Shown piece by piece: positions 44,087-53,021 of a DNA stretch of 62,894 nucleotides (the first letter of the stretch is position 1; each line of letters starts with the position of its first letter). Under the pieces are notes generated by a model. It had not been told where the DNA came from, did not search any database, and worked only from the letters and a program-made list of their open reading frames with translations. The translations under genes were made by a program, and so were the position numbers. Origin of the DNA: Deltaproteobacteria bacterium (lineage in GTDB: Bacteria > Desulfobacterota > Binatia > Binatales > Binataceae); assembly GCA_003135855.1 (NCBI GenBank), contig PNBD01000117.1, forward strand, positions 82,721 through 145,614, given 5' to 3'.

Positions 44087-46072
44087 CTACTGACCCTGCC
44101 TCACGATAATCGCCATTTCGCCCGGAGACAAATCAACCGAAGCAAAGGTAGGCCCGGTGCCGGCCGGGATACTGTTGCGCGCTTTCATGCGGCCGTCGCG
44201 CGCATACACAAACAACTCCAGCGGCTCCTGTGTGTTCCAGCCGAAGCTGCCGGACTTGACGGTGATGATTCGTTCCGCCCCGATCAGATAGCCGGGCCAT
44301 ATCTCGATGGGAGTGAAGGGAAACATCTCGGACATCGGGTTAGGCACAGCGTTCGCCGGATACGGCAGATGATAGTAGTAAGTAAGTGCACCGAAATGGA
44401 CGTGCGCGGCCACGTTCGCGGCGACATCAGCGCCTATTGTTACGCGAGGGTCCATATCGCGTTCCTGCCCGCCGCCTTTGCTCATCGCGACCGGTGAGTG
44501 CAACTGGACGAGATACGCGTGAGAAAGTGCCCCGGTCTCGGTGAAGGTTACAACCTTTTGCCGGGCAAAGGTTTCGGTGAGCGGCGGTAGATTGGCAATC
44601 ACCATCCCCCCGCGCTCTCGTATATGTTGTACAAGTGCGACGCGCGCCTGGAGAGAGAGCAGCGGAATGGCCGCAATCTGCCGGCGGACCTGGAGCGTGG
44701 CTGGATCGGTTTCCACGCTGAAACTGTCCCACTCTCCAGCGTAGTTGTAGCGAGCAACGGAACACCAGGACTCGTCAATATAAATGCCATCGGCATGGTA
44801 GGTATCTAGCACAAAGTCAGCGTACTTGAACAAATCACGGCCGAACGAATTGGTCATGGTTGGACAAAAATATGGTACTGGAACCTTGGACGGCCATACC
44901 GCAGGAACACCAGTTTTGCCGATGATTCTCGCTGAACGGTATTTTTCTGCCGCGCCGCTTTCGCTACTGGCAAAGGGATCCAGGTATTGTAACACTTTTA
45001 CGTCAGGGCGAGCGGCATGGATCTTCTTTATCGTCTCACTAATGAACTGTTGCGAGTCATCCGACATTTCATGAAAGATGGCTGATCCGTGCACCCACGT
45101 TCCGTTTTGCTTCTGCGGAATAGTCAGAATTACGTACTTGACGCCTATGTTCTTGAGATACTGCGAAAGCTCAGCAGGGCTCCAGTTACGCCAATCGCCC
45201 GCATAGCCGGCCCGATTGGGCCAAATCGGCGCCCGGTAGAAGAAGATTGCTGAGCCGTCTACAGTGAAGTTGGCGCCGATATCTTGCCGTACCCGGTTGA
45301 TGAACCAATAGTAGGGATCCGATTGTCCAGGTGGTACGACATAGACTGACCAACGCATCGAATAGGTGCGGTGCGCATCCAGGCCAAAGGACGGATCGTC
45401 GAGCTCCACGGATGGCGGATTCGTCGGTCTGCAGGAGGCCGCTCCGCTAGTCGCATGGTTGTACAAAACTTCCTGCACCCTAAGCACGTCGTCGAGAGGC
45501 ATCAGTCCAATCCCGCCAGAATCAGCGCCAACAAAGAGCGTTGGATTGCCTTGATTGGTCGCGCCGCATAGCCCGCGGCCTTCGTTTACATCAAGACCCC
45601 CAAGTCTGACAGATTGGATATCGTGACCACCGAGAGATAGGCGGTGTTTGATTGAGATCCCGACGGTGCTGTCGGCGGTAAGCGATATGGTGTCGGTTAC
45701 GAGGACACGATCGCCGTCGCCCTTGTACAGGCGCTCGATCCGGTAGAATTGACCCGAGCCGATCACCCGAAAGGAGTTCAGGCCGGTCGTCTGGACGCTG
45801 ATATTCCAGTTACCGAGACCTGACGGCGAAGTGCCGAAAGTATTCCAGATTCCCCTCGTCGCTCCGGGTTGGGAGAACGACGAGTCGACCAAGTAGGTTC
45901 TGCCGAAGGCGCTAATCTCGAGCGCACCCCCGGCCAAGACCCTCAGTTGCAGAACACTTTGGCGCATCACCTGCGGAGTAGTGACACGCGCCGAAGCTGC
46001 CGCGACGAGAGAAAGTATGAGCAGCGCGAATCCGCCGGCGATTCTAGTTGGATGCTTAATCAAAATCTTCAC
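44087..46072 (-). CDS. Secreted glycoside-hydrolase-like protein, uncharacterised
   Basis: 661 residues. The signal peptide (GGFALLILSLVAAASA) is followed by a beta-sandwich-like N-terminal half and, from ~residue 275, a TIM-barrel-like half: YLKNIGVKYVILTIPQK, VKVLQYLDPFA, YHADGIYIDESWCS and VIANLPPLTETFA. The aspartates of DGIYIDES are in the position of a glycosidase nucleophile in related barrels. It is not a family I can name. It lies between the methyltransferases and the chain-length gene, 36 nt from the latter, so it may trim or process the polymer in the periplasm or outside. Confidence 0.55.
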   Translation of the reverse strand: MKILIKHPTRIAGGFALLILSLVAAASARVTTPQVMRQSVLQLRVLAGGALEISAFGRTYLVDSSFSQPGATRGIWNTFGTSPSGLGNWNISVQTTGLNSFRVIGSGQFYRIERLYKGDGDRVLVTDTISLTADSTVGISIKHRLSLGGHDIQSVRLGGLDVNEGRGLCGATNQGNPTLFVGADSGGIGLMPLDDVLRVQEVLYNHATSGAASCRPTNPPSVELDDPSFGLDAHRTYSMRWSVYVVPPGQSDPYYWFINRVRQDIGANFTVDGSAIFFYRAPIWPNRAGYAGDWRNWSPAELSQYLKNIGVKYVILTIPQKQNGTWVHGSAIFHEMSDDSQQFISETIKKIHAARPDVKVLQYLDPFASSESGAAEKYRSARIIGKTGVPAVWPSKVPVPYFCPTMTNSFGRDLFKYADFVLDTYHADGIYIDESWCSVARYNYAGEWDSFSVETDPATLQVRRQIAAIPLLSLQARVALVQHIRERGGMVIANLPPLTETFARQKVVTFTETGALSHAYLVQLHSPVAMSKGGGQERDMDPRVTIGADVAANVAAHVHFGALTYYYHLPYPANAVPNPMSEMFPFTPIEIWPGYLIGAERIITVKSGSFGWNTQEPLELFVYARDGRMKARNSIPAGTGPTFASVDLSPGEMAIIVRQGQ

Positions 46073-46108
46073 CGCAAGAAGAGCTATGCCATGTCGAACA
46101 TGCCCGGC

Positions 46109-47110
46109 CTATTCCCCCGACTGTTCGACCGCCATGGTCGATTTCCTCTGCGACCGATCTTCATAACTACGCCTTCGGCTATCACGAGCCGCAAGAATAA
46201 GCGCGGCAATCAAAGCGCCTACGAAGCCGGCCAACGCAGAGTCGAGTACCACCCGTGGTTTATAGACCTTGCCGGGGCCGGCGGGATGGTCGATCACAAC
46301 GAAGTCGAAGTCGGCGGTGACTTCGGCCTCTGTCTGGCGCTCTATCTGGGACGCAATAAGGCTGTAGAGTCTGCTCTGGAGAGTAGGATCGACGGTATTT
46401 TTAGCCTGCTCCGATAGTGCAGTTATAGCTTCGCTGGAACTCTGCACTTCTTCTTTACGCAGCTTCTGGCGAAGGCTGTCGATGTAGAGTTGCAAAATCC
46501 TTTTGGCTTCCGAGCGGCTCTCATCCATAAAATGCAGCGTGACGTTTCCTGTCATCTTGTCGTAGTCAGTGTCAAACCGGTAATTCATCGTGTCGTAAAG
46601 GTGCCACTGCTCGTCCCTCGGGAAAAGCCGTTGTAGCCAGGGAGCCCGCGGAGGATTCAGATAGGCGGCAAGATGATGCTTGTCCACCAGATCCATCGTG
46701 AAATCGTAACTCTGCAGGATCGCCAGATATTCTTGAACCTTGTCGTCGGTCTGTCCGCCCAAAGCGGACAGCATCGGAATATCCGATTGCAGGCTGCCAA
46801 GTGCCCCTGCCGCCGCTCCAAGCGCCCCCATCGGACCCGAAAGCTGGTTACTTTGATCGACCGGGCGCAGCAATGCTGAGACGCGGTAGTAATGAGTCAT
46901 GGCGAAAGCCGTGATCAGGAAGGTGACAATCGCGGCCAGGAACGCCGCCGCAGCTACCCAGCGCCAGTGCTCGAGAACGACAAGCCCATATTCGTATAAG
47001 CTCGGCGGTGCCTCCTCTTCGTCGGTCAGCGCCATAGGTACGGGACTTCTGAGCGCACGGTCTGATACTGATTTTCTACCGGCAATTTCTTCGAGCTTGT
47101 GTTCGGGCAT
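46109..47110 (-). CDS. wzz: Wzz-type polysaccharide chain-length determinant
   Basis: 333 residues from the ATG at 47110, five bases after GGGGA (an upstream GTG is less likely). Two membrane helices frame the protein: WRWVAAAAFLAAIVTFLITA near residue 60 and VVLDSALAGFVGALIAALIL near 295. Between them is a periplasmic domain with the usual YYRVSALLRPVD start and a coiled-coil region (DSLRQKLRKEEVQSSSEAIT). Unlike Wzc it has no C-terminal tyrosine-kinase domain; the tail after helix 2 has only ~25 residues. It controls how long Wzy makes the polymer. Confidence 0.8.
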   Translation of the reverse strand: MPEHKLEEIAGRKSVSDRALRSPVPMALTDEEEAPPSLYEYGLVVLEHWRWVAAAAFLAAIVTFLITAFAMTHYYRVSALLRPVDQSNQLSGPMGALGAAAGALGSLQSDIPMLSALGGQTDDKVQEYLAILQSYDFTMDLVDKHHLAAYLNPPRAPWLQRLFPRDEQWHLYDTMNYRFDTDYDKMTGNVTLHFMDESRSEAKRILQLYIDSLRQKLRKEEVQSSSEAITALSEQAKNTVDPTLQSRLYSLIASQIERQTEAEVTADFDFVVIDHPAGPGKVYKPRVVLDSALAGFVGALIAALILAARDSRRRSYEDRSQRKSTMAVEQSGE

Positions 47111-47546
47111 TATTTTCCCCGCACTAATCGGCACGCCGACAATGCCTTTAGATTCGTCTGTGTAGTCTCCGTCCTCATTGAATAAAGCGAGAACCGAGCG
47201 GCTTGGCCCTCCAAACGGCGGCCAACATGGCGTCGAACACCGCGAATATGGCGTCGAAGAAAAGCGTCCGCCACTCCACGCGACAGCATACGCATGCCAT
47301 TTTGACGAATTTGCGAGCGCCGCCGGTGCACCAAAACGCTAATACTCACCGATCGTTCCGCTCGATTGTCCGAGCCATTCGCTCGGCAATTTTAGGCACA
47401 TTGTTGAAGCTTCGGAAAGTGCTTGGGCGGACGGTAATTTCCGGAACGAGAAGGCGGGATGCTGCCGATTGCGTCGCGAATCGAGTCTGGATGCGCCAAA
47501 AAACGCAGCGGCGGGCATCGTTGTGCAGCCTCTCCCTAGCTAGTCG
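47111..47546. other. Intergenic region upstream of wzz
   Basis: About 436 bp between the leftward wzz and the leftward TetR gene. No frame looks coding and I see no convincing promoter or terminator. It probably marks the right boundary of the polysaccharide locus. Confidence 0.4.
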
Positions 47547-48206
47547 CTAAATCGCCGCGGATTCTCGACGACGCGGCGTGGCTGGCGGCTTCGCTTTGAG
47601 CGCGGTCTGCGCGTTTGAAGAATTGGCTTTCACGGCGCCCTGTAAGAGCAATCGTTTCAATTCGCGCGTGAAGCGCTTGCTCGCGACCCTTCCGCCGATT
47701 GCATCGAGATCATTTCCGCCTGTCCGCAGTGACCACACGAGAATCGCCGAAGCGAGAATGTCGCCGAGCATTTCCGCGTCGATCCCGTAAGCGGCACGTG
47801 GGCTTCGAGCGAACGTGTCCATCACCCTGAGGAAACGCTCGCGACCGGCCTGATGTGAGAGCGGCAACCGCGACAGCAATTGATACATCCAGAGGCGCGC
47901 AAATTCCGGATGTTGCGCGAAGTACTCGACCATGTAGTCGACGCGTGCCTCGAGCGGCATCTCGAGTTTGAACAGTCCGCTCGCGGCGCTGGCGGCGTCG
48001 GCCAGCACGGCCGCAACTAGCGCGTCGCGGCTTTTGAAATGCTGATAGGCGGTGGTGCGGTTGACTCCTGCATCGCGCGCGACGTCGGAGACCGCGAGCG
48101 CGTCAGGACCTCGCTCCGCCATCAGGCGGCGCGCGGCGGCTAACAGTTTCAGCCGGCTTTCCTCAGCGTCACGGCGGAGATGTACGAAGTCCGGGATTTT
48201 AGGCAT
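47547..48206 (-). CDS. TetR/AcrR-family transcriptional regulator
   Basis: 219 residues from the ATG at 48206 (MPKIPDFVHLRRDAEES). The N-terminal HTH is plain: RLKLLAAARRLMAERG, DALAVSDVARDAGVNRTTAYQHF and KSRDALVAAVL. The C-terminal helical domain would bind an inducer. The tail is Lys/Ala/Arg-rich. It is the second of two leftward TetR genes. Candidate to act on the repeated CGGTACCAATGATA promoter elements nearby. Confidence 0.85.
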   Translation of the reverse strand: MPKIPDFVHLRRDAEESRLKLLAAARRLMAERGPDALAVSDVARDAGVNRTTAYQHFKSRDALVAAVLADAASAASGLFKLEMPLEARVDYMVEYFAQHPEFARLWMYQLLSRLPLSHQAGRERFLRVMDTFARSPRAAYGIDAEMLGDILASAILVWSLRTGGNDLDAIGGRVASKRFTRELKRLLLQGAVKANSSNAQTALKAKPPATPRRRESAAI

Positions 48207-48272
48207 CGTGGCGGGAATCCTAGACTTTTCCGCGCACAATATCAACAACAACGTTGTCGGATTTAAGCCAGA

Positions 48273-49001
48273 CTAATGATTCGCGCGACGATTCTTGCTT
48301 CGCGGTATTAGCGGCATAGGTATCGCCCGAACGCCGTTGCGAGCGAGAACCTTGGCCGCGGACGGCTCAGGGCGAACCGCGCGGACGGTCGCAACCTTGC
48401 CGCGGCGAGCGGGCGCGGGTGCGAGCAGGGCATGCGAAAAGAACTGGTACAGCGCAGTCAGCGCCTGATTCCAGGGAATTTTCGAGCGGGCAAGAAAGTC
48501 CGCTTGCGAAATCCGCCGCGACGAGCCGATCACAGCGTAGGCGGCGATGGTTGGATCGATTTTGCGAAAGGTTCCATCCGCGACACCCGCGGCGATCACG
48601 CGCGCCAGAATATCAACCCGGGCGTTCTCGGTCTGATGCAGCAGCCGCACGCCGCCTGGGAAGAGGTTCAGATCGCTAATGAATCGCGTCGCCTCGGCAC
48701 CGAACGTATCTAGTGTCGCATCGAGGATCGCGTTGATAGCGGACATCCAGTCGGGCGCGGCTTCCGCGGCGGCGAGCAGGTTTTCATTCAGGCGGAGCAG
48801 ATGCCGCGAGATGATGAACTCGAGGAAGCTGCTGCGGTCGGGCGCGATACTATAGAGAGTGCGCTTGGAACAGCGCAGGCGCTGGGCCAGTTCGGTGGTG
48901 CTGAAGTGCAGAAAGCCTTCCTGCAGGAAGAGCTCTTCCGCTTCCCGGATGACCCTCTGAATACGAGAGGATTCAATTTCCTGATGAACTGGATTCCCCA
49001 T
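48273..49001 (-). CDS. TetR/AcrR-family transcriptional regulator
   Basis: 242 residues. HTH: RVIREAEELFLQEGFLHFST, TTELAQRLRCSKRTLYSIAP and DRSSFLEFIISRHLL. The ligand domain contains FISDLNLFPGGVRLLHQTEN. The C-terminal ~40 residues are basic and low complexity. It is divergent from the DUF1329 gene across 158 bp containing GGTACCAAT-type repeats, the usual location of a TetR operator. Confidence 0.85.
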   Translation of the reverse strand: MGNPVHQEIESSRIQRVIREAEELFLQEGFLHFSTTELAQRLRCSKRTLYSIAPDRSSFLEFIISRHLLRLNENLLAAAEAAPDWMSAINAILDATLDTFGAEATRFISDLNLFPGGVRLLHQTENARVDILARVIAAGVADGTFRKIDPTIAAYAVIGSSRRISQADFLARSKIPWNQALTALYQFFSHALLAPAPARRGKVATVRAVRPEPSAAKVLARNGVRAIPMPLIPRSKNRRANH

Positions 49002-49080
49002 ATGAGTCAGTAGCTTTAGCGCAAGCTACGCAGAAGTAAAACTACTGCGAGCAAAAAATTGCTTGACGTCATTTTTCCTC

Positions 49081-49122
49081 TTGCCTCACTTTCGGTACCA
49101 ATGATACCAATATAGTACTAAT
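49081..49122 (+). promoter_or_regulatory. Regulatory element with GGTACCAAT repeats upstream of DUF1329 gene
   Basis: TTGCCT (49081) is followed by CGGTACCAATGATA (49093-49106). The unit occurs three times head to tail: GGTACCAAT (49094), GATACCAAT (49103) and AGTACTAAT (49114). GGTA-N7-TACC also forms an inverted pair. The block TTGCCTyACT plus CGGTACCAATGATA recurs at 50621, before another secreted-protein gene. A shared operator is inferred. Confidence 0.6.
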
Positions 49123-49159
49123 CAGTTTGCGGTTCATATTGCCAATGGAGGCGAAAACA

Positions 49160-50470
49160 ATGGTCGTCGAACGGTCGATGCGTCGCGGAGCCGGAATAAT
49201 TCTCGCGCTTGCGTGCGCCATTCTAATCAATACCGGTGCGGTGAACGCACAGGTCAAACCCGGGGATATGATCACACCCGAAAACGCCACCAAGGTGAAG
49301 GACCTAGTGGGTCCCGGCGTTTACTACAAAGTCGAGCACGGGATGTCGATGAAGATCGTCCCGTCCCAGCGCGTCGATTGGCCGCCTCCGTACAAGGATG
49401 CGACCGAAAAATATTCGTCGCAGGTGCGGCTCTCGAATGACAAGCGCTCGGTCGTGGGCTACGTCGCCGGCCAGCCCTTCCCGCTGATCGACTCGAACGA
49501 TCCGGACGTCGCCAACAAGATCGTGTGGAACAACGTGTTCCGTCCGATCACGACCGACGACTACGATCTGCGCTTCTATGATTGCGATTCAGCGTACGAG
49601 AAGAAGGGTCCGCAGACGCAGCAGATCGAGTATTTCCAGATCGGGCACTATGCCGGTTACGATCTCGTCGGCCGCACTGAAGTCGAGCCCATTCCGACCG
49701 ATCCCGACTTCAAGACCACCGGCCGATACTGGCTGTTCGGCCTGTATCCGCTGCTGGCGCCGCAGGAGATTCGCGGCACCGGCTTTATCCGCTGGCGTTA
49801 CGCCGATCCCAAGCGTGGCGACGATATCTGGAGTCTCAATGCCGGTTCGCGCCGTATCCGCCGCGTTGACGAAGCTATCATGAGTTCGTCCACCACTGCC
49901 GGTGGCACTTCGGCCCATGCCTGGGATCCCGATCACTATTCAGGCTTCAATCCCAAGACCGAGCAGTACCTCTACAAGTTCCTGGGCGAGAAGAACATGC
50001 TCGCGACCATCCATGCCGAGCACTCACCCGAACTTCGCTGCAATACTGACGGCGGCGCGAGCGCCTGCCCCGAGGCCTGGGAAATGCGCCACATGTATGT
50101 GGTCGAAGCCAAGCCCGATCGCTCGCGCGTGAACGCACTCGATTCGCGCACCGTGATTTTCATGGACAGCGAGATGTGGTTTGAACCGTACATCGACACC
50201 TACGATCGCAGCGGTCATCTCTTCCGCTCGCACATCTACTGGCTCGCCACCCGCGATCGCCCGGTGCCTGATGCGCGCGTCGCGATCTATCCGTTCAAGC
50301 GTTCGTTCGTCGTCGGCGCGGTCTCGACTGACGTGCAGTCCGGTCTCGCGACGATGTGCTACTTGCCCGGCATCGAAACGCCGGAGAAGGAGTGCTGGTA
50401 CATCAACATGGGCGCGGTGGATCGATCGTTCTTCACCACCGACGCGATGTTCCGCGCAGCCTCGTTCTAA
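49160..50470 (+). CDS. DUF1329 family secreted protein
   Basis: 436 residues from the ATG at 49160, 8 nt after GGAGG. Signal peptide GIILALACAILINTGAVNAQ is followed by the DUF1329 fold: GDMITPENATKVKDLVGPGV, VGRTEVEPIP, GFIRWRYADPKRGDDIWSLN, RRVDEAIMSS and WYINMGAVDRSFFTTDAMFR. The family has a LolB-like periplasmic beta-sandwich; in other bacteria it often accompanies DUF1302 and hydrocarbon or lipid catabolism genes. No DUF1302 partner is seen here. It is followed by a strong terminator and is divergent from a TetR gene. Confidence 0.8.
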   Translation: MVVERSMRRGAGIILALACAILINTGAVNAQVKPGDMITPENATKVKDLVGPGVYYKVEHGMSMKIVPSQRVDWPPPYKDATEKYSSQVRLSNDKRSVVGYVAGQPFPLIDSNDPDVANKIVWNNVFRPITTDDYDLRFYDCDSAYEKKGPQTQQIEYFQIGHYAGYDLVGRTEVEPIPTDPDFKTTGRYWLFGLYPLLAPQEIRGTGFIRWRYADPKRGDDIWSLNAGSRRIRRVDEAIMSSSTTAGGTSAHAWDPDHYSGFNPKTEQYLYKFLGEKNMLATIHAEHSPELRCNTDGGASACPEAWEMRHMYVVEAKPDRSRVNALDSRTVIFMDSEMWFEPYIDTYDRSGHLFRSHIYWLATRDRPVPDARVAIYPFKRSFVVGAVSTDVQSGLATMCYLPGIETPEKECWYINMGAVDRSFFTTDAMFRAASF

Positions 50471-50503
50471 CCATCCAGCGATTTCAATTCGCTGTCTGAC
50501 GCG

Positions 50504-50537
50504 CGGGTGCGGTCCTCGAGACCGCACCCGTTTTTTT
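50504..50537 (+). terminator. Intrinsic terminator after DUF1329 gene
   Basis: CGGGTGCGGTC (50504-50514) and GACCGCACCCG (50520-50530) form a perfect 11-bp stem with a 5-nt loop, followed by seven Ts. A textbook rho-independent terminator 34 nt past the stop. Confidence 0.95.
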
Positions 50538-50620
50538 GAGCGGGATCGATCTTCCGCCGCGCTCTCAAACCTGGACTGAACGGAAGTGATGCAAGAGTCA
50601 ACGATTTTTCCGATGCAAAT

Positions 50621-50660
50621 TTGCCTTACTACGGTACCAATGATAAAATTTTGGTACCGT
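50621..50660 (+). promoter_or_regulatory. Promoter with overlapping palindromic operator
   Basis: TTGCCT (50621-50626), 17 bp, TAAAAT (50644-50649) make a good promoter. Across its -10 lies a perfect inverted repeat, ACGGTACCAA (50631-50640) and TTGGTACCGT (50651-50660), with a 10-bp centre. The left arm and the following TGATA are identical to the element before the DUF1329 gene. Binding here would block polymerase. Confidence 0.7.
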
Positions 50661-50698
50661 CGGTACGAGGCCTAATCTGCCGCAAGGAGATCGCAATT

Positions 50699-51985
50699 TT
50701 GTCACCAACGAGCCCACGGAAAACTCCGGGACTGTTCATCGGGATTGGCGCGATCTTCCTGCTGATTGCCGCATCGTCATTTGCCAACGCCTTTGTACTC
50801 GAGTTGGGCGGAGGGGTAGTGACCAATCGGGCCGGTGGCCTCTATCTGCACAGCCGTGACGGGCGTGAAACCGAACTGGTCGAAGTTGACGCGCGTCAGG
50901 ATGATCTGCCGATCTTGCGCGACTTGGGGCAGCCTTGGGTCGCAGACGATGGCAGCGTGCTGTTCAGCGGCATGGTGTTCGAATCAGGCCGGCCGCGATG
51001 GATCATGTTTCGCGCCGAGGCGGGCGACTCGCTCGGGCGCGTCATGCGAATCTCGATTCCCGGTGCGAAGGGCGCATTTCCGGAGCCGGTGATGAACGTC
51101 GATCCGCGTCCCGAGCTGGATGTGGGCGGCGGATTGGTCTTCGTCGCGCGCGACGTGAACAACAGCGAGGCGATATTTCGTATCTCTGAGGGCGAATTGT
51201 CGCGCTTGGCGGCAGTCGGTGACGCGACCCCCGATGGCCGCCGCTTGAAGCACATCGAGTTCGGCAGCGTGACCAGTGGGGCGCCGGGCGCCTGCGCGTT
51301 CGTCGGCTTCCTCGAGGGCGACAAGCAGGCTGAACTCCTGGTATCGAAACAGGACGGGCTTCGCGCGATGGCGGTTGAAGGCGATTCGGCGGCGGGCGGC
51401 GGGGTCTTCAAACGGAATTTCGGACTGCCGGCGGCGGTGAGTCCGTTGCCGCGCATCGAAGGAAACCTGGTGGCGTTCACGGCGCGCACGACGACCGGCG
51501 AAGGGCTGTTCGTTTACGACGCCAAGCTGCAGCAGATCCCGCTGTCAGGAATGTCATGCGGGAAAGCGGGACTGAACTTCTATTCAACCGGCCGGCCGGG
51601 CCTCGACGCGAACGGCCGACTCGCGCTCCAGGCGCAATGCGACAACGCGCCGGTGTTGGTCAGCGCCGACGCGTACCGCCGACACGAAGTGCTGGTGGCG
51701 ACCAGTCCGGAGGCACAACTTGGCCCCGTCCTCGCGAGCGTCGCCGATCCCTTCGTACTCGATTCGGGAGCAATACTGTTCGGCGGATCGAACGCCGATC
51801 AGCGCGAAGCCATCTACGAATTGACCAGTGGCAAGATGCTCGAAGATCTCACCCAGACGAGAGCGGACGCAGTGCCGGCGGCGGACACTTTGGAGTCGAC
51901 CAAGCATACGGTTTGCGCGGTGACGGTGTCGGCAAATCGCAACGGCGATTTCGCGTATCTGGGCAGCGCGCTTTCGCACAACTGA
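50699..51985 (+). CDS. Secreted repeat protein, uncharacterised (propeller-like)
   Basis: 428 residues. I place the start at TTG 50699, 9 nt after AAGGAG; an in-frame start at 50621 would lie inside the promoter. MSPTSPRKTPGLFIGIGAIF leads into a signal sequence ending SFANA. The mature part has repeated units (WVADDGSVLFSGMVFESGRP, LVFVARDVNNSEAIFRIS, NLVAFTARTTTGEGLFVYD, AILFGGSNADQREAIYEL). These resemble the choice-of-anchor or beta-propeller-like bacterial surface proteins. Function unknown. It shares a promoter element with the DUF1329 gene, suggesting joint control. Confidence 0.65.
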   Translation: MSPTSPRKTPGLFIGIGAIFLLIAASSFANAFVLELGGGVVTNRAGGLYLHSRDGRETELVEVDARQDDLPILRDLGQPWVADDGSVLFSGMVFESGRPRWIMFRAEAGDSLGRVMRISIPGAKGAFPEPVMNVDPRPELDVGGGLVFVARDVNNSEAIFRISEGELSRLAAVGDATPDGRRLKHIEFGSVTSGAPGACAFVGFLEGDKQAELLVSKQDGLRAMAVEGDSAAGGGVFKRNFGLPAAVSPLPRIEGNLVAFTARTTTGEGLFVYDAKLQQIPLSGMSCGKAGLNFYSTGRPGLDANGRLALQAQCDNAPVLVSADAYRRHEVLVATSPEAQLGPVLASVADPFVLDSGAILFGGSNADQREAIYELTSGKMLEDLTQTRADAVPAADTLESTKHTVCAVTVSANRNGDFAYLGSALSHN

Positions 51986-52005
51986 AATCGCTCCGAGCCT
52001 CTCCC

Positions 52006-52026
52006 GCTGAAGCTTTGCGCTTCAGC
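52006..52026 (+). terminator. Hairpin after secreted repeat protein
   Basis: GCTGAAGC (52006-52013) and GCTTCAGC (52019-52026) pair perfectly around a 5-nt loop, 20 nt past the stop. No T-run follows. Confidence 0.5.
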
Positions 52027-52187
52027 TCGATGGGCGATTAGTTGCGCTGAGATTTTGTTTCTGTCTCGGCGCTATTTTCCGATCGGCAATATCAGGCATC
52101 TGAAACGAAATGGTCGCGCGCGGGTTGGCGTTTGCGGCGCCCGTGAGCTACGAAACATGAAACTCGCGAGCTCGGGGGATCGAATCG

Positions 52188-52994
52188 ATGCCGGCACTCA
52201 TTTTCGAAACTCGTGGTCATATCGCCTACCTCACGCTGAACCGCCCGGAGGTCCATAACGCGCTCAACCCCGAGATGCTTGTTCAGATGTCGGAGGCGTG
52301 GCACGAGGTTGCGCGCAACGACGCCGTGCGCGTCGCGATCGTGACGGGCGCGGGCGACAAGGCATTCTCCGCGGGCGCGGATCTCGGACGGCTGATTCCG
52401 CTGTTCTCGCGAGCGCGGCAGCCCGAGGATGATTGGGATCGCAAACTGCTCGGGAACCCCGCCGGGATGGACGCCGCGCTGCTACGAGGGTTCGAGTTCT
52501 ACAAGCCGGTGATCTCGGCGATCAACGGATTTTGCATCGCAGGCGGGATGGAGTTCATCCAGGCGACCGATCTGCGCGTCGCGGTCGACAGTGCGAGCTT
52601 CGGGTTGCAGGAAGTGAAGTGGGCGATTATCCCGGGCGCGGGATCGCTCGCGCGGCTGCCGCGGCAGATGCCGTACTGCAAAGCGATGGAGATTCTGCTC
52701 ACCGGCAATCGGATCGATGCGGCCGAGGCGTACCGTCTCGGACTGATCAACTACGTCGTGTCGCGCGATCAGTTGATGCCCAAGGCTGAAGAGTTGGCGG
52801 CGAGAATCGCCGAGAACGGGCCGTTCGCAGTGCGCAAGATCAAAGAGGCTGTGATCAAATGCTCAGGCGTGCCACTGGCCGAAGCATTCAAGATCGAGAA
52901 CGCGATTTCGCGCGAAGTGATGTTGACCGAGGACGCCAAAGAAGGCCCGCGCTCGTTTATGGAGAAGCGCAAGCCTCGCTATCAGGGCAAGTAA
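52188..52994 (+). CDS. Enoyl-CoA hydratase/isomerase family protein
   Basis: 268 residues, crotonase fold. The oxyanion-hole segments are AFSAGADLGRL (~65) and INGFCIAGGMEFI (~115); the catalytic-region SFGLQEVKWAIIPGAGSLAR follows. It would hydrate or isomerise 2-enoyl-CoA thioesters in fatty- or aromatic-acid breakdown. Start ATG at 52188. It stands alone on the plus strand and converges with the VOC gene across 27 nt. The substrate cannot be read. Confidence 0.85.
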   Translation: MPALIFETRGHIAYLTLNRPEVHNALNPEMLVQMSEAWHEVARNDAVRVAIVTGAGDKAFSAGADLGRLIPLFSRARQPEDDWDRKLLGNPAGMDAALLRGFEFYKPVISAINGFCIAGGMEFIQATDLRVAVDSASFGLQEVKWAIIPGAGSLARLPRQMPYCKAMEILLTGNRIDAAEAYRLGLINYVVSRDQLMPKAEELAARIAENGPFAVRKIKEAVIKCSGVPLAEAFKIENAISREVMLTEDAKEGPRSFMEKRKPRYQGK

Positions 52995-53021
52995 CTCCCG
53001 CGTTTACGACGACGCGAACGT

